DNA from: Oribacterium sp. oral taxon 102
Lineage (GTDB): Bacteria > Bacillota > Clostridia > Lachnospirales > Lachnospiraceae
Length of the DNA stretch: 37,860 bases
Reading direction: 5' to 3'
NCBI RefSeq assembly: GCF_013394775.1
Contig: NZ_JABXYT010000002.1
Location: 1-37,860 of the forward strand
A program made the translations under genes and the position numbers. Shown piece after piece: positions 30,821 to 37,860 of this stretch. The notes beneath the pieces are model-generated. The model was given only the letters and a program-made list of their open reading frames with translations. It had not been told where the DNA came from and ran no database searches. How positions within the stretch are numbered: position 1 is the first letter of the stretch; each line of letters starts with the position of its first letter.

Positions 30821-33094
30821 TCAGTCTAAAAATTCCTCATCAAAATCGTCCTCAGTACGCAGGCGAAGTCCTTTAAAATAGCGCTTTCGGCTCAAGGTGA
30901 CACGCTCGTATCCGGCATTTTCCATAGCAAAGTAGAAGTCCGCTGTGGAGCGTACATACTCATTGCAATCGATGCAGTGATTGCGGTAGGCCTGATATAG
31001 GCTAGAGGAGTTTTCTTTATACTCATCACCTATGATGCACTTATCCTCTAAGAAATGTCCGAACCAGTCATTCTGGCTACGGTAATTATCGATGGCATTC
31101 TGCACGCAGGTCGGAACTGGGATGCGGTAGTCAGCATCGATAACTTTTTTGCTACCTTCGATGATCCAGGAGAGGATCGCACCGCCAGCATTGTCATAGA
31201 GATACTCACTGTAATTCTTGATGTCGCTGCTACCGGTGATCTTGGCATTAAAAGGAATAACGATCAGTCGCCTCCAGATACCATCATCGGATGCACTGAC
31301 GCGAGGCAGGTGGTTGGTATACAGCACCAGCGTGTGGCAGGGCTTGAAGGAAAATGGATCCTTATATTTCTTCTCTGCAAAGACATCATCGGTAGAGCAG
31401 AGCTGCTTGACGGTAGAGTCATTAAGCCTTGCACCTTCCTGCATCTCTGCAGCAATGAGAAGTCGCTTACCCTTGACCTCGGCCATTTCCGGTTTGATGT
31501 TTCTGCGGCAACCTACGGTCAGGGTATCCGCAGAAATGTTCCCGGAGTAAAGGCCCAGCACACGAGAGATGGCATTCCAGAAGGTGGACTTACCATTGCG
31601 GCCATCACCATAAGCGATGATCAGAGCTTCTACATAAACCTTACCAATTGCAGCAAGGCCGCAGATCATCTGGACGTAATCGATGAGCTCCTGATTGTGC
31701 TGGAAGATGAGATTCAAGCTGTCCAGCCAAATCTGCATACCTTTCTGGTTTGGTGAAACGCTGGTAATCTTGGTGATAAAGTCCTCCGGCGAATGCTCCC
31801 TGGCTCCGGCCATACCCTGACGAAGATCAAAGGTTGCCTCCGGGGTACAGAGCGCAAAGCAGTCTGCGTCCAGGTCACGAGGTGAAATCTCCAGCATCGG
31901 ATGGGATTCCTTCAAAGTAGAAGTCACATTCTTAGAATCACGGCGCTTAATGGCAAATGCCTGATAAGCCTTGGCTGCTAAGAGCTCGCGATAGACCTCC
32001 AGCTGCCGATCGTTCATAAGCTGTTCTGCTTTTGACTTTGATGTGCTGTCGAGGATGTTCTGTGCACCGCAATTCTTCATCTTATCCAGTGCTTCCATGA
32101 GATCTCGGTTTGCTTCCTTTAGCTGTCTGCGGGTAAGCTCATGAGCCACGGCCTGAGCACCCGGCTCTGATTCCTGCCAGTAGTGGTCGGAGTAGCGGAT
32201 GAAGTGGGTGGCGGGAGAATAGCGAAGCTCGTTTGAAAAGTACTTTGCTAATACCTCGGCCTGCCCTACATCGGAGTAATCCTCCGGTTTGTAACAGGAA
32301 GGATCGTTGTAGAGCTCCGGTGCAACATAGCCCTCCTGCTGCTGGACACGAGCGTAAAAGCGCTGGGCACTGTGCCAGATGGTAGCAAGCTCAGCAGCAT
32401 CCAGAGGCGGATCACATTTATCTGCTTCTTCCAGAAATGCCTGATAGGCCGTGTCACCGTCGCCATATTTCTTGATGACCTTTCCGGCAAAACGAGACAT
32501 GGTTGCATTACGGCTACCTTCGGGAATCGTTGCGCCATCATATTGACCTTCCGGCATATCCTCATCGAAAATATCCTCATTGAGATATTCCGTCAGATTC
32601 ATGCGTCCTGGATATAAAGCAACATCTGCAGCAGTAGTGCCAAAGAAGAAGCGGGCAGCATCCAGGGCCTTCGTATCGAAATAGGGAAAGATGGAATTGA
32701 CCAGCTTTTTCATGTTGCTGTAAAAGTCGGCGTCTGTCACATAATCAATCGGAAAGAGAACGTGAAACTTGGACCTTGCGGGCTTGCCGTTTTTTACTCT
32801 GTTATTGAAGCGGCTGTAATGGACTGCGAAGGTCACACCTGGAAAGGCCTGCAAGACATCTTCTGGAGTGATCCAGTCTTCCGGATTCTCGGAATGATCA
32901 TTATCACAGTCAACTGGAAGACAGTCACTGCCGATGAAGTTGTCGCCATTACGATAGCTGTTCTTATATTCAGCGCACACGTAATCATGACAAACAGCCG
33001 CCTTCAAGCTATCTTCATCTAGGATGATGTGTTTATGAGGGTAGGAGCAGTTACCGGGATTGCCGGTAACGTCCGCGCTGTAAATGGTAAACAT
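30821..33094 (-). CDS. P4-type primase/SF3 helicase replication protein (757 aa)
   Basis: The N-terminal third is a primase-polymerase-like domain with D62-x-D64 (LPVDCDND) and RSKFHVLFP about 45 residues later. After a D5-like linker comes an SF3 helicase: Walker A G496-D-G-R-N-G-K-S503, Walker B LLIAAEM (about 545-551), sensor LVLYTNHLPRVS, and WRRLIVIPFNA. The combination makes primers and unwinds DNA at the origin, as P4 alpha does, and is long enough to be complete. Its start overlaps the stop of the upstream gene by one base. Next downstream is the 89-bp nested palindrome, which I suspect it recognises. Confidence 0.93.
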   Translation of the reverse strand: MFTIYSADVTGNPGNCSYPHKHIILDEDSLKAAVCHDYVCAEYKNSYRNGDNFIGSDCLPVDCDNDHSENPEDWITPEDVLQAFPGVTFAVHYSRFNNRVKNGKPARSKFHVLFPIDYVTDADFYSNMKKLVNSIFPYFDTKALDAARFFFGTTAADVALYPGRMNLTEYLNEDIFDEDMPEGQYDGATIPEGSRNATMSRFAGKVIKKYGDGDTAYQAFLEEADKCDPPLDAAELATIWHSAQRFYARVQQQEGYVAPELYNDPSCYKPEDYSDVGQAEVLAKYFSNELRYSPATHFIRYSDHYWQESEPGAQAVAHELTRRQLKEANRDLMEALDKMKNCGAQNILDSTSKSKAEQLMNDRQLEVYRELLAAKAYQAFAIKRRDSKNVTSTLKESHPMLEISPRDLDADCFALCTPEATFDLRQGMAGAREHSPEDFITKITSVSPNQKGMQIWLDSLNLIFQHNQELIDYVQMICGLAAIGKVYVEALIIAYGDGRNGKSTFWNAISRVLGLYSGNISADTLTVGCRRNIKPEMAEVKGKRLLIAAEMQEGARLNDSTVKQLCSTDDVFAEKKYKDPFSFKPCHTLVLYTNHLPRVSASDDGIWRRLIVIPFNAKITGSSDIKNYSEYLYDNAGGAILSWIIEGSKKVIDADYRIPVPTCVQNAIDNYRSQNDWFGHFLEDKCIIGDEYKENSSSLYQAYRNHCIDCNEYVRSTADFYFAMENAGYERVTLSRKRYFKGLRLRTEDDFDEEFLD

Positions 33095-33426
33095 CAGTCG
33101 TACACCTCCTGAGCTTCTTCCTCCAGAACCTTTGTGATGAATTTGAGCGCACGGATCATGGTTTCAAGCTCACAATCACCACCCAGCATGACCTCGAAGC
33201 CTTCTGCATCACCAAAGCGATCTCGCATAACATGGATATCCATATCGGTGCAGGCCGCATCCTTGATGCGAAAATAGGTACGTCCGCCGTGCCCAGTGTC
33301 GCCACCTCTATAGCCTGTGGTACCAGCTTCCACTTCGAGAATGTTGCAACTCACAACATCACGGGTGTAGGTAGAGATTTCTGTGCCATCCTTCAATCTG
33401 CGTCTGTTTTCTTTGATTTCATACAT
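33094..33426 (-). CDS. Conserved small phage protein (110 aa)
   Basis: It reads MYEIKENRRRLKDGTEISTY, then VVSCNILEVEAGTTGYRGGD, TGHGGRTYFRIKDAACTDMD, and FEVMLGGDCELETMIRALKF. The Gly-rich GGDTGHGGR loop and the two-strand layout recur in proteins placed beside phage primases, but I know of no function. It is coupled to the primase (TGATG overlap) and is first after a 33-bp repeated element, so it heads the primase-helicase transcript. Confidence 0.8.
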   Translation of the reverse strand: MYEIKENRRRLKDGTEISTYTRDVVSCNILEVEAGTTGYRGGDTGHGGRTYFRIKDAACTDMDIHVMRDRFGDAEGFEVMLGGDCELETMIRALKFITKVLEEEAQEVYD

Positions 33427-33490
33427 AGCTTTAAGCCTCCTGATATTCTTCTGTATTCAGGCAGATGCTAAGAAAGCGTCCACCTCTAGT

Positions 33491-33523
33491 TTCCACTGGA
33501 GATGAACGCCTGAGTTGAGCGGA
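33491..33523 (-). promoter_or_regulatory. 33-bp repeated upstream element, copy C
   Basis: TTCCACTGGAGAT, 7 bases, TGAGTTGAGCGGA. It has the same spacing as copies A and B with two changes in the second block. It lies in the short gap between the DNA polymerase stop and the next gene, 65 bp ahead of that start codon. Confidence 0.6.
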
Positions 33524-33528
33524 TCTTT

Positions 33529-35469
33529 TTAATCTTTTTTGTAAAAAGGGGTAGCATAGCCATCTGCACGAAGGAGAAGTCCCTTCGCCCAGGGAGGTGT
33601 GCGGCCCATCTGTTCACAGACAGCATCCAAGGACATACGGGGATCCGCTTCGATGACTACTTCATCATGGATATGCATAACGATGGAGCGGTTGCGGAGG
33701 GTTCTCATGGCATAGAGAAGAATATCACGGGAAGTGGCCTGTACAATATTCTCCACAAACTTTGGTCCGTAGGAATCAAGACGTTCCCATTTCTTGGTTG
33801 GGCCGATGCCTTCATAGGTGATGCAGGTGCCGCCGAACTTGTTCGTACCGAGCTTCGGCTTCACATAGGCCAGGTTTCTGCCGGAAGGTAGTGTGATAAA
33901 AAGCATGCCGCTTCGGCAGGAGAAGGTAAGACCGTATTCGGTAGTCGTGTGCTTATATTTTACGGCTTCTGTGACAGCATGATCTACATCCCACCAGAAT
34001 TGCACGATGTGCGGATTTGACTGACGCCAGGCATTTACAAGGGTGGGAAGCTCATCCTCAGTTAGCCCCATATCGATAGCACCCATCGCCTTCAGTGCAC
34101 CGACGGAGCCGCCATAGCCAAGCGCCAGCTCTGCGATTTTACCCTTTTGACGCAAATGTCCATTGATGCCGTGTTTCTCCACAGGGACCTTGAACATCTG
34201 GCTGGCAGAAGCACAGTAGATATCCCCACCCTTAGCAAATACCTTCTGTCGCCATTCTTCTCCGGCAAACCAGGCGATGACGCGGGCTTCGATGGCGGAA
34301 AAGTCTGCAACCAGAAACTGTGTACCCTCACGTGGAATGAATGCAGTTCGGATCAGTTGCGATAGGGTATCCGGCACATCTTCATACAAAAGAGAGACTG
34401 CATCAAAGTCTCCGGAGCGTACCAATGCACGAGCATCAGCAAGGTCTGGTAGATGATTCTGAGGGAGATTTTGTAATTGAATGTTCCGACCGGAGAAGCG
34501 GCCGGTACGATTGGCTCCATAAAACTGAAACATGCCACGGGCTCGGCCATCAGCACAAACCGTCTTTTCCATTGCCTGATATTTACGTACTGAGGATTTG
34601 GCAAGCTGCTGTCTTAAGTTGAGAACCTGTGAGAGCTTTGGAGGAGCAGACTTTAGGAGCTCTGCCACAGCTTTCTTGCCAAGGGTATCTGTTTCCAAAC
34701 CATTGTCAGAAAGCCAAGCCTTCATCTGCTGGACGGAGTTAGGATTGTCAAGTTCTGTGATTTTCTTCATGGTTTTGGTCAGCTCCGTTCTGGAGCGAGT
34801 ATCCATTTCGATGGCAGCAGCAACAAGCTCCATGTCCAAACGTACACCACGGTCGTTGATTTCTTGGTCCATGTGGTATTCCTCCCAGACCTGAGCTGGC
34901 ACCGGGAACTTTGCAAGTCTCTGCTGGATTCCCATTTCGGTCTCTACATCACGGGTATTATATTTTTTGAACATGGCCCATTTGTCCGGAGCATGGAAGG
35001 GACGATTTCTTGTACGCTGTCCATTGGTTTTTGTGGGAGCACAAGGCTGGCAGAAGTATTTGATGAGGTCTTTTCCTTCTGTGAGCTTTTGCTTTTCAAG
35101 TCCAAGAACCGCTCCTACTCCTTCCAAGGAGAGTGGGAGCCCCATCGTGGCGGCCCATACCATGGAGCAGCGCCAGCTTACCGGCTCCAGATATTCTCCG
35201 GTCGGATAGCCTAAGAAGCGAGAGAGGCAGATACGTTCAAAGGTAGCGTTGAAGGCCCACTTGATGACAGTTTCATCCTCCAAGGCAAGAAGGACCTCTT
35301 TCGGAATCTGTTCTCCGCAGGCGAGGTCGATAACCTGAACAGGCTGGCTGTCTATACTGTAGGCAAAGAGTAAGATTTCAAAATTGGGAGACTCTACATA
35401 ACGATAGACTCCGGTCTTCTGAAGAGGCTCATCGCTGTAGGTCTCAATATCAATACTGAGTGTTTTCAT
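33529..35469 (-). CDS. Family A DNA polymerase (646 aa)
   Basis: The 3'-5' exonuclease domain begins at once with D7-I-E9 (LSIDIETYSD), and KWAFNATFERI and YNTRDVETEMG complete it. Polymerase motif A is D389-F-S-A-I-E-A-R-V, motif B is R440-Q-K-G-K-I-A-E-L-A-L-G-Y-G-G, and motif C is H601-D-E-V603-V. There is no 5'-3' exonuclease domain, so it is the compact phage type. It starts at an ATG behind AAAGGA. It replicates the element together with the primase-helicase; its presence suggests largely host-independent replication. Confidence 0.96.
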   Translation of the reverse strand: MKTLSIDIETYSDEPLQKTGVYRYVESPNFEILLFAYSIDSQPVQVIDLACGEQIPKEVLLALEDETVIKWAFNATFERICLSRFLGYPTGEYLEPVSWRCSMVWAATMGLPLSLEGVGAVLGLEKQKLTEGKDLIKYFCQPCAPTKTNGQRTRNRPFHAPDKWAMFKKYNTRDVETEMGIQQRLAKFPVPAQVWEEYHMDQEINDRGVRLDMELVAAAIEMDTRSRTELTKTMKKITELDNPNSVQQMKAWLSDNGLETDTLGKKAVAELLKSAPPKLSQVLNLRQQLAKSSVRKYQAMEKTVCADGRARGMFQFYGANRTGRFSGRNIQLQNLPQNHLPDLADARALVRSGDFDAVSLLYEDVPDTLSQLIRTAFIPREGTQFLVADFSAIEARVIAWFAGEEWRQKVFAKGGDIYCASASQMFKVPVEKHGINGHLRQKGKIAELALGYGGSVGALKAMGAIDMGLTEDELPTLVNAWRQSNPHIVQFWWDVDHAVTEAVKYKHTTTEYGLTFSCRSGMLFITLPSGRNLAYVKPKLGTNKFGGTCITYEGIGPTKKWERLDSYGPKFVENIVQATSRDILLYAMRTLRNRSIVMHIHDEVVIEADPRMSLDAVCEQMGRTPPWAKGLLLRADGYATPFYKKD

Positions 35470-35490
35470 GAGATTGTCCTTTCTACAAAA

Positions 35491-35518
35491 CAGGCAGCAG
35501 AGAAATCCCTGCCGCCTG
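35491..35518 (-). terminator. Hairpin ahead of the DNA polymerase gene
   Basis: Arms CAGGCAGCAG and CTGCCGCCTG (one mismatch) are followed on the minus strand by TTTTGTAG. It lies after the 61-aa gene and just before the polymerase ribosome site, so it may act as a weak terminator or attenuator. Confidence 0.55.
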
Positions 35519-35523
35519 CCGTG

Positions 35524-35709
35524 TTACTGTTTATCTTTATTGGATTTGTACTTCTTGATATCACGACGGATGTAGTACAGCGCATAGCGAATAAGATAGA
35601 GAATGATTTTCCCTACGTTATAAATGATGAAGCCATATACCGCTACAAAAAAGGTGTATGCGATGACGTTAGCAATAAATAGATTTAAGATTTCTGCAAA
35701 TTCATTCAT
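35524..35709 (-). CDS. Small membrane protein (61 aa), complete copy
   Basis: Start MNEFAEILNLFIANVIAYTF at 35709. Hydrophobic residues 8-42 (FFVAVYGFIIYNVGKIILYL) probably cross the membrane once or twice; the C-terminus is very basic (RRDIKKYKSNKDKQ) and should face the cytoplasm. It has no family I recognise. It lies between two hairpins, ahead of the polymerase. The longer frame from 35763 reads through the upstream terminator and is rejected. The same gene is cut at the window start (1..160). Confidence 0.7.
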   Translation of the reverse strand: MNEFAEILNLFIANVIAYTFFVAVYGFIIYNVGKIILYLIRYALYYIRRDIKKYKSNKDKQ

Positions 35710-35736
35710 AGATGGTCTCCTTTTGTCGAAAAATGT

Positions 35737-35765
35737 CGATGGCGGCAGTGGGGCCACCGCCATCG
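35737..35765 (-). terminator. Hairpin terminator, second copy
   Basis: Identical to 188..216: CGATGGCGG/CCGCCATCG stem with a T-rich tail on the minus strand. Confidence 0.6.
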
Positions 35766-35775
35766 GATTGATAGA

Positions 35776-35949
35776 TTATTCCTGTTCCTTGGATGCTTCC
35801 TTCTGAAGCTCTGCTTCACGCTTCTTCTGGACACGCTTTTCCTTGTGATCCTTGATGAAGAAGGCAATGTTGCAACCCCAGATTCCAATCAGGAATCCGA
35901 CGGTGCAGCCGAAGCATACCTGAAGCATAAAGTTCTGATACTCAGTCAT
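35776..35949 (-). CDS. Small single-pass membrane protein, second copy
   Basis: Identical to 227..400 (57 aa): MTEYQNFMLQ start behind GGAGGTG, one hydrophobic segment and a Lys/Glu-rich tail. Confidence 0.65.
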   Translation of the reverse strand: MTEYQNFMLQVCFGCTVGFLIGIWGCNIAFFIKDHKEKRVQKKREAELQKEASKEQE

Positions 35950-35963
35950 ACTCGGCACCTCCA

Positions 35964-36536
35964 TTAGTCAAGGAAATCGTCATCTTCATCAGATGCGAAA
36001 TCAGACTCAGCGTTTGCCTTACCACCAAGAGGCTCACCGTCACGAATCTTCTGCAGATTGTTAAGTCCACAGGCGATACCCTTGTTACCGGAGCTGTTGA
36101 AGGCATAGAAGCTGATGCTGGCGCGACCATACACACCGGAGTAAACCTCGGAGCGAGTAAGAATCGGATTGCGATCTGCATCCACGATGCCAGGAGCAGA
36201 GGTTGCATTGGCATTTACGAAATAAGCATTGGCGTAGGCCGGATCGTCCGAACGCTCCATGTCGCCATCACGAAGCGGAGTCTTGATGACAGAGAGGGCA
36301 GGTACAGACTTGCCATTGCCTTTGAGCTTGGCCTCGCCCTCCTTGTAAGCGGCCTCGATGGCAGCTTCAATCTTGGCGATGGTCTTGGTATCAGACTTCG
36401 GAATAATCAGAGATACGCTGTACTTCGGTGTACCGCCATTGATGGATTTCGGCTCCCAGACGTTGGCATAAGACCAACGAGTGTCAGGACCAGTGATTAC
36501 CTTCATAGGATTGTTGATTTTTACATTCTTGTTCAT
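35964..36536 (-). CDS. DUF2815 family protein, intact copy (190 aa; ssDNA-binding-like)
   Basis: Reads MNKNVKINNPMKVITGPDTR, WSYANVWEPKSINGGTPKYS, VSLIIPKSDTKTIAKIEAAI, then [40 protein letters not shown], and an acidic tail [10 protein letters not shown] compact beta-rich body with an acidic C-terminal tail is the plan of single-stranded DNA-binding proteins such as T7 gp2.5, and DUF2815 is usually regarded as an SSB-like phage protein; the role is inferred. It is coupled to DUF2800 (adjacent stop and start), as in many phages. Together they probably handle DNA ends and single strands for the polymerase. Confidence 0.88.
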   Translation of the reverse strand: MNKNVKINNPMKVITGPDTRWSYANVWEPKSINGGTPKYSVSLIIPKSDTKTIAKIEAAIEAAYKEGEAKLKGNGKSVPALSVIKTPLRDGDMERSDDPAYANAYFVNANATSAPGIVDADRNPILTRSEVYSGVYGRASISFYAFNSSGNKGIACGLNNLQKIRDGEPLGGKANAESDFASDEDDDFLD

Positions 36537-37666
36537 TTAATTTTCCTCCATAAAATCAGTTTTTGCATTGTTCATTGCCGGACGTTTATCGCTCTCCGGT
36601 ACGAGCGTCGGTTTACCTTGCGGCTTTTCAATATAGGCTGTAAGCAGCTCATCGAATCTGGATTTGCCAAGACGCTTCTGCATGGCAGTGATACCAAGGA
36701 GCTTCTTTTCATATGGATCAAACCCGGCATCTGTAACTGCCTGGATGACTGCCTCCTCATTGGAATACTTGCGGTTGGATCTACCTTCGACCAGCTTCCA
36801 GCCAGCCCATTCCTTACCGCTGATGGCCTGCTGCAGAGCATATTCCTTGATATCGGATGCCCAGGCAACCAGCTCATCTGCGCGGGAGAGGATGTATTCA
36901 ATCTCCGAATCCTCTAAAAGAGGTGGAAGCTTGAAATCGTACTGAGCCAGCGTAAGATTGGCTTCCGCTCTGGCACGGCATTCGTGCTTGGCCTTACAGA
37001 AACCACACCATTCGCCACAGAGGAAGTTTCCATCTCCTGCAAAGGCAAGATCTGCGGTCGGCTTCAACACTTCATCCGCCCACCTGTACAGCTCATCCTT
37101 GGAAATTTCAAAGGTGGAAATATTCTGACGCCTTGGCTGGTAGATGGTCATGCTGACATTATCAATGTCGTAGATGTCATCAAAGAGCTCCAGGGCTCCA
37201 AGCGCGTAGCATTTCATTTGCGGATTATCGGTCGCATCTACGAGGACTCCAAGACCGTGCTTGTAATCGCATATTCTCAAGGTGCCATCTGCAATGATGA
37301 TGCAGTCAGCGGTTCCGAAGCCCTGCTCCACCCAGCGAGAGAAATCTACACGCTGTTCAATCAGAACCTTCGGATCAGCGCAGCTTTCCTTGGCGGCCTC
37401 TACCATTTCAAGGATGTAGGCGGCATAGCCATTGGCACAGTCCTCCATTTCCTCGTGTACCAGGTGAGATTCTCCGTCGGATCACTGGCATCCATCCCCA
37501 GGGCCCTCTTTAGCTTGTACTCACAAAGCTCGTGAGCATCAGTGCCTTCCGCAGCATAATCGCTGCCTTTATCCTCGTATGTCTCGCAGAGCCTTGCGGA
37601 AGGCGGGCAGTGGAGCCAGCGGTCTGAAGAGGAAGCAGATAAGATAGCATGTCCTTTAGGTGGCAT
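36537..37666 (-). pseudogene. DUF2800 nuclease, copy 2 (frameshifted, probably by sequencing error)
   Basis: Identical to the intact 989..2119 gene except for a missing T near 37456, which splits it into a 5' part ending in an unrelated tail (about 37400..37666) and a 3' part (36537..37448). The intact copy 1 shows the correct frame. Confidence 0.8.
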
Positions 37667-37860
37667 CGTCAAGTACCTCCGCATCCTTTAACAAGGCTTC
37701 ATAGTGCTTCGGATCAACAGCAGATAGCTTGGAAGCACCATATTTCTGAAGTAATGTACGGATAGCAGCGGTATGCCCGGCACGGGACTTTTCTGCTAAG
37801 ACAGCTCGTACATTCTCAAGCTTCAAATCCGGTTTCTGTTCTTCCTTGGCAGCAGGCTCT
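37656..37860 (-). CDS. C-terminal part of the 109-aa small protein, cut by window end
   Basis: Same as the 3' part of 2109..2438 (from the linker through LLKDAEVLDDAT). The start codon lies beyond the window; the circle closes it at copy 1. Confidence 0.7.
   Translation of the reverse strand, partial: EPAAKEEQKPDLKLENVRAVLAEKSRAGHTAAIRTLLQKYGASKLSAVDPKHYEALLKDAEVLDDAT

Larger units (their letters stand above)
35550..37860. repeat. Terminal direct repeat, copy 2
   Basis: Same sequence as 1..2313 with one base fewer at about 36190 (CC) and one base fewer at about 37456 (single T). It contains the intact DUF2815 gene and a frameshifted DUF2800 gene, the reverse of copy 1. A consensus of the two copies restores every gene. 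Confidence 0.93.

Noticed and set aside
31055..31756. Plus-strand 233-codon frame in the primase gene
   Set aside because: Antisense to the SF3 helicase core; no ribosome site.

Overview
The window is a phage-derived element from a Gram-positive anaerobe of the Clostridia, most likely Lachnospiraceae or a relative. I base this on the strong AGGAGG-type ribosome sites, the TTG and GTG starts, the large serine recombinases, the P27-type small terminase, the SPOR/CW_7 amidase and the DUF2800/DUF2815/DUF4314/DUF1492 gene set. This is my recollection of where such families occur, not a database match. The first 2.31 kb is repeated at the end (1..2313 equals 35550..37860 apart from two homopolymer indels). 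The natural reading is a circular molecule, or tandem copies, of about 35.55 kb opened at an arbitrary point.

Layout. Almost all phage genes lie on the minus strand. From high to low coordinate they are: family A DNA polymerase, a small conserved gene, P4-type primase-helicase, VRR-NUC nuclease, SNF2 helicase and DUF1492 regulator; then a terminator; then HNH nuclease, a cos-like gap, small terminase, ParB-methyltransferase, a 'virulence protein' family gene, a nonsense-mutated DUF4314 gene and a truncated gene. An IS3-family element follows, then a truncated holin, amidase, a SHOCT-like gene and three overlapping serine recombinase genes. On the other side of the polymerase (across the circle junction) are two small membrane proteins, DUF2815, DUF2800, two small genes and a sigma-like gene with a structured leader. 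No large terminase, portal, capsid, protease or tail gene is present. The IS3 copy sits exactly where they should be, between two genes that are each cut at the junction, so the virion module appears to have been lost by an IS-associated deletion.

The plus-strand segment 5.7-17.9 kb is cargo. A short XRE regulator, divergent from a 679-aa ImmA/IrrE metalloprotease, heads a tight operon: two TcmP-like proteins, a three-cysteine DUF5131/radical-SAM-like protein, a type III-like Mod methyltransferase and a large Res-like helicase-nuclease, followed by a RhuM-family gene. After about 690 bp of noncoding DNA comes a second module: an SRA-like protein with a C-terminal Tudor/KOW-like tail, a NUDIX hydrolase and an Abi/HEPN-like protein. 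Together these look like a modification-centred defence island in the lysogenic-conversion position beside the recombinases.

The most noteworthy signals are the TcmP/DUF5131/Mod/Res operon with its own XRE-ImmA switch; the SRA-NUDIX-HEPN module; two copies of an 89-bp doubly nested palindrome, one in the replication region; three copies of a 33-bp element and two copies (plus a partial third) of a 69-bp palindromic element ahead of phage genes; and retention of cos, HNH and TerS without TerL or virion genes, as in a satellite that depends on a helper phage.
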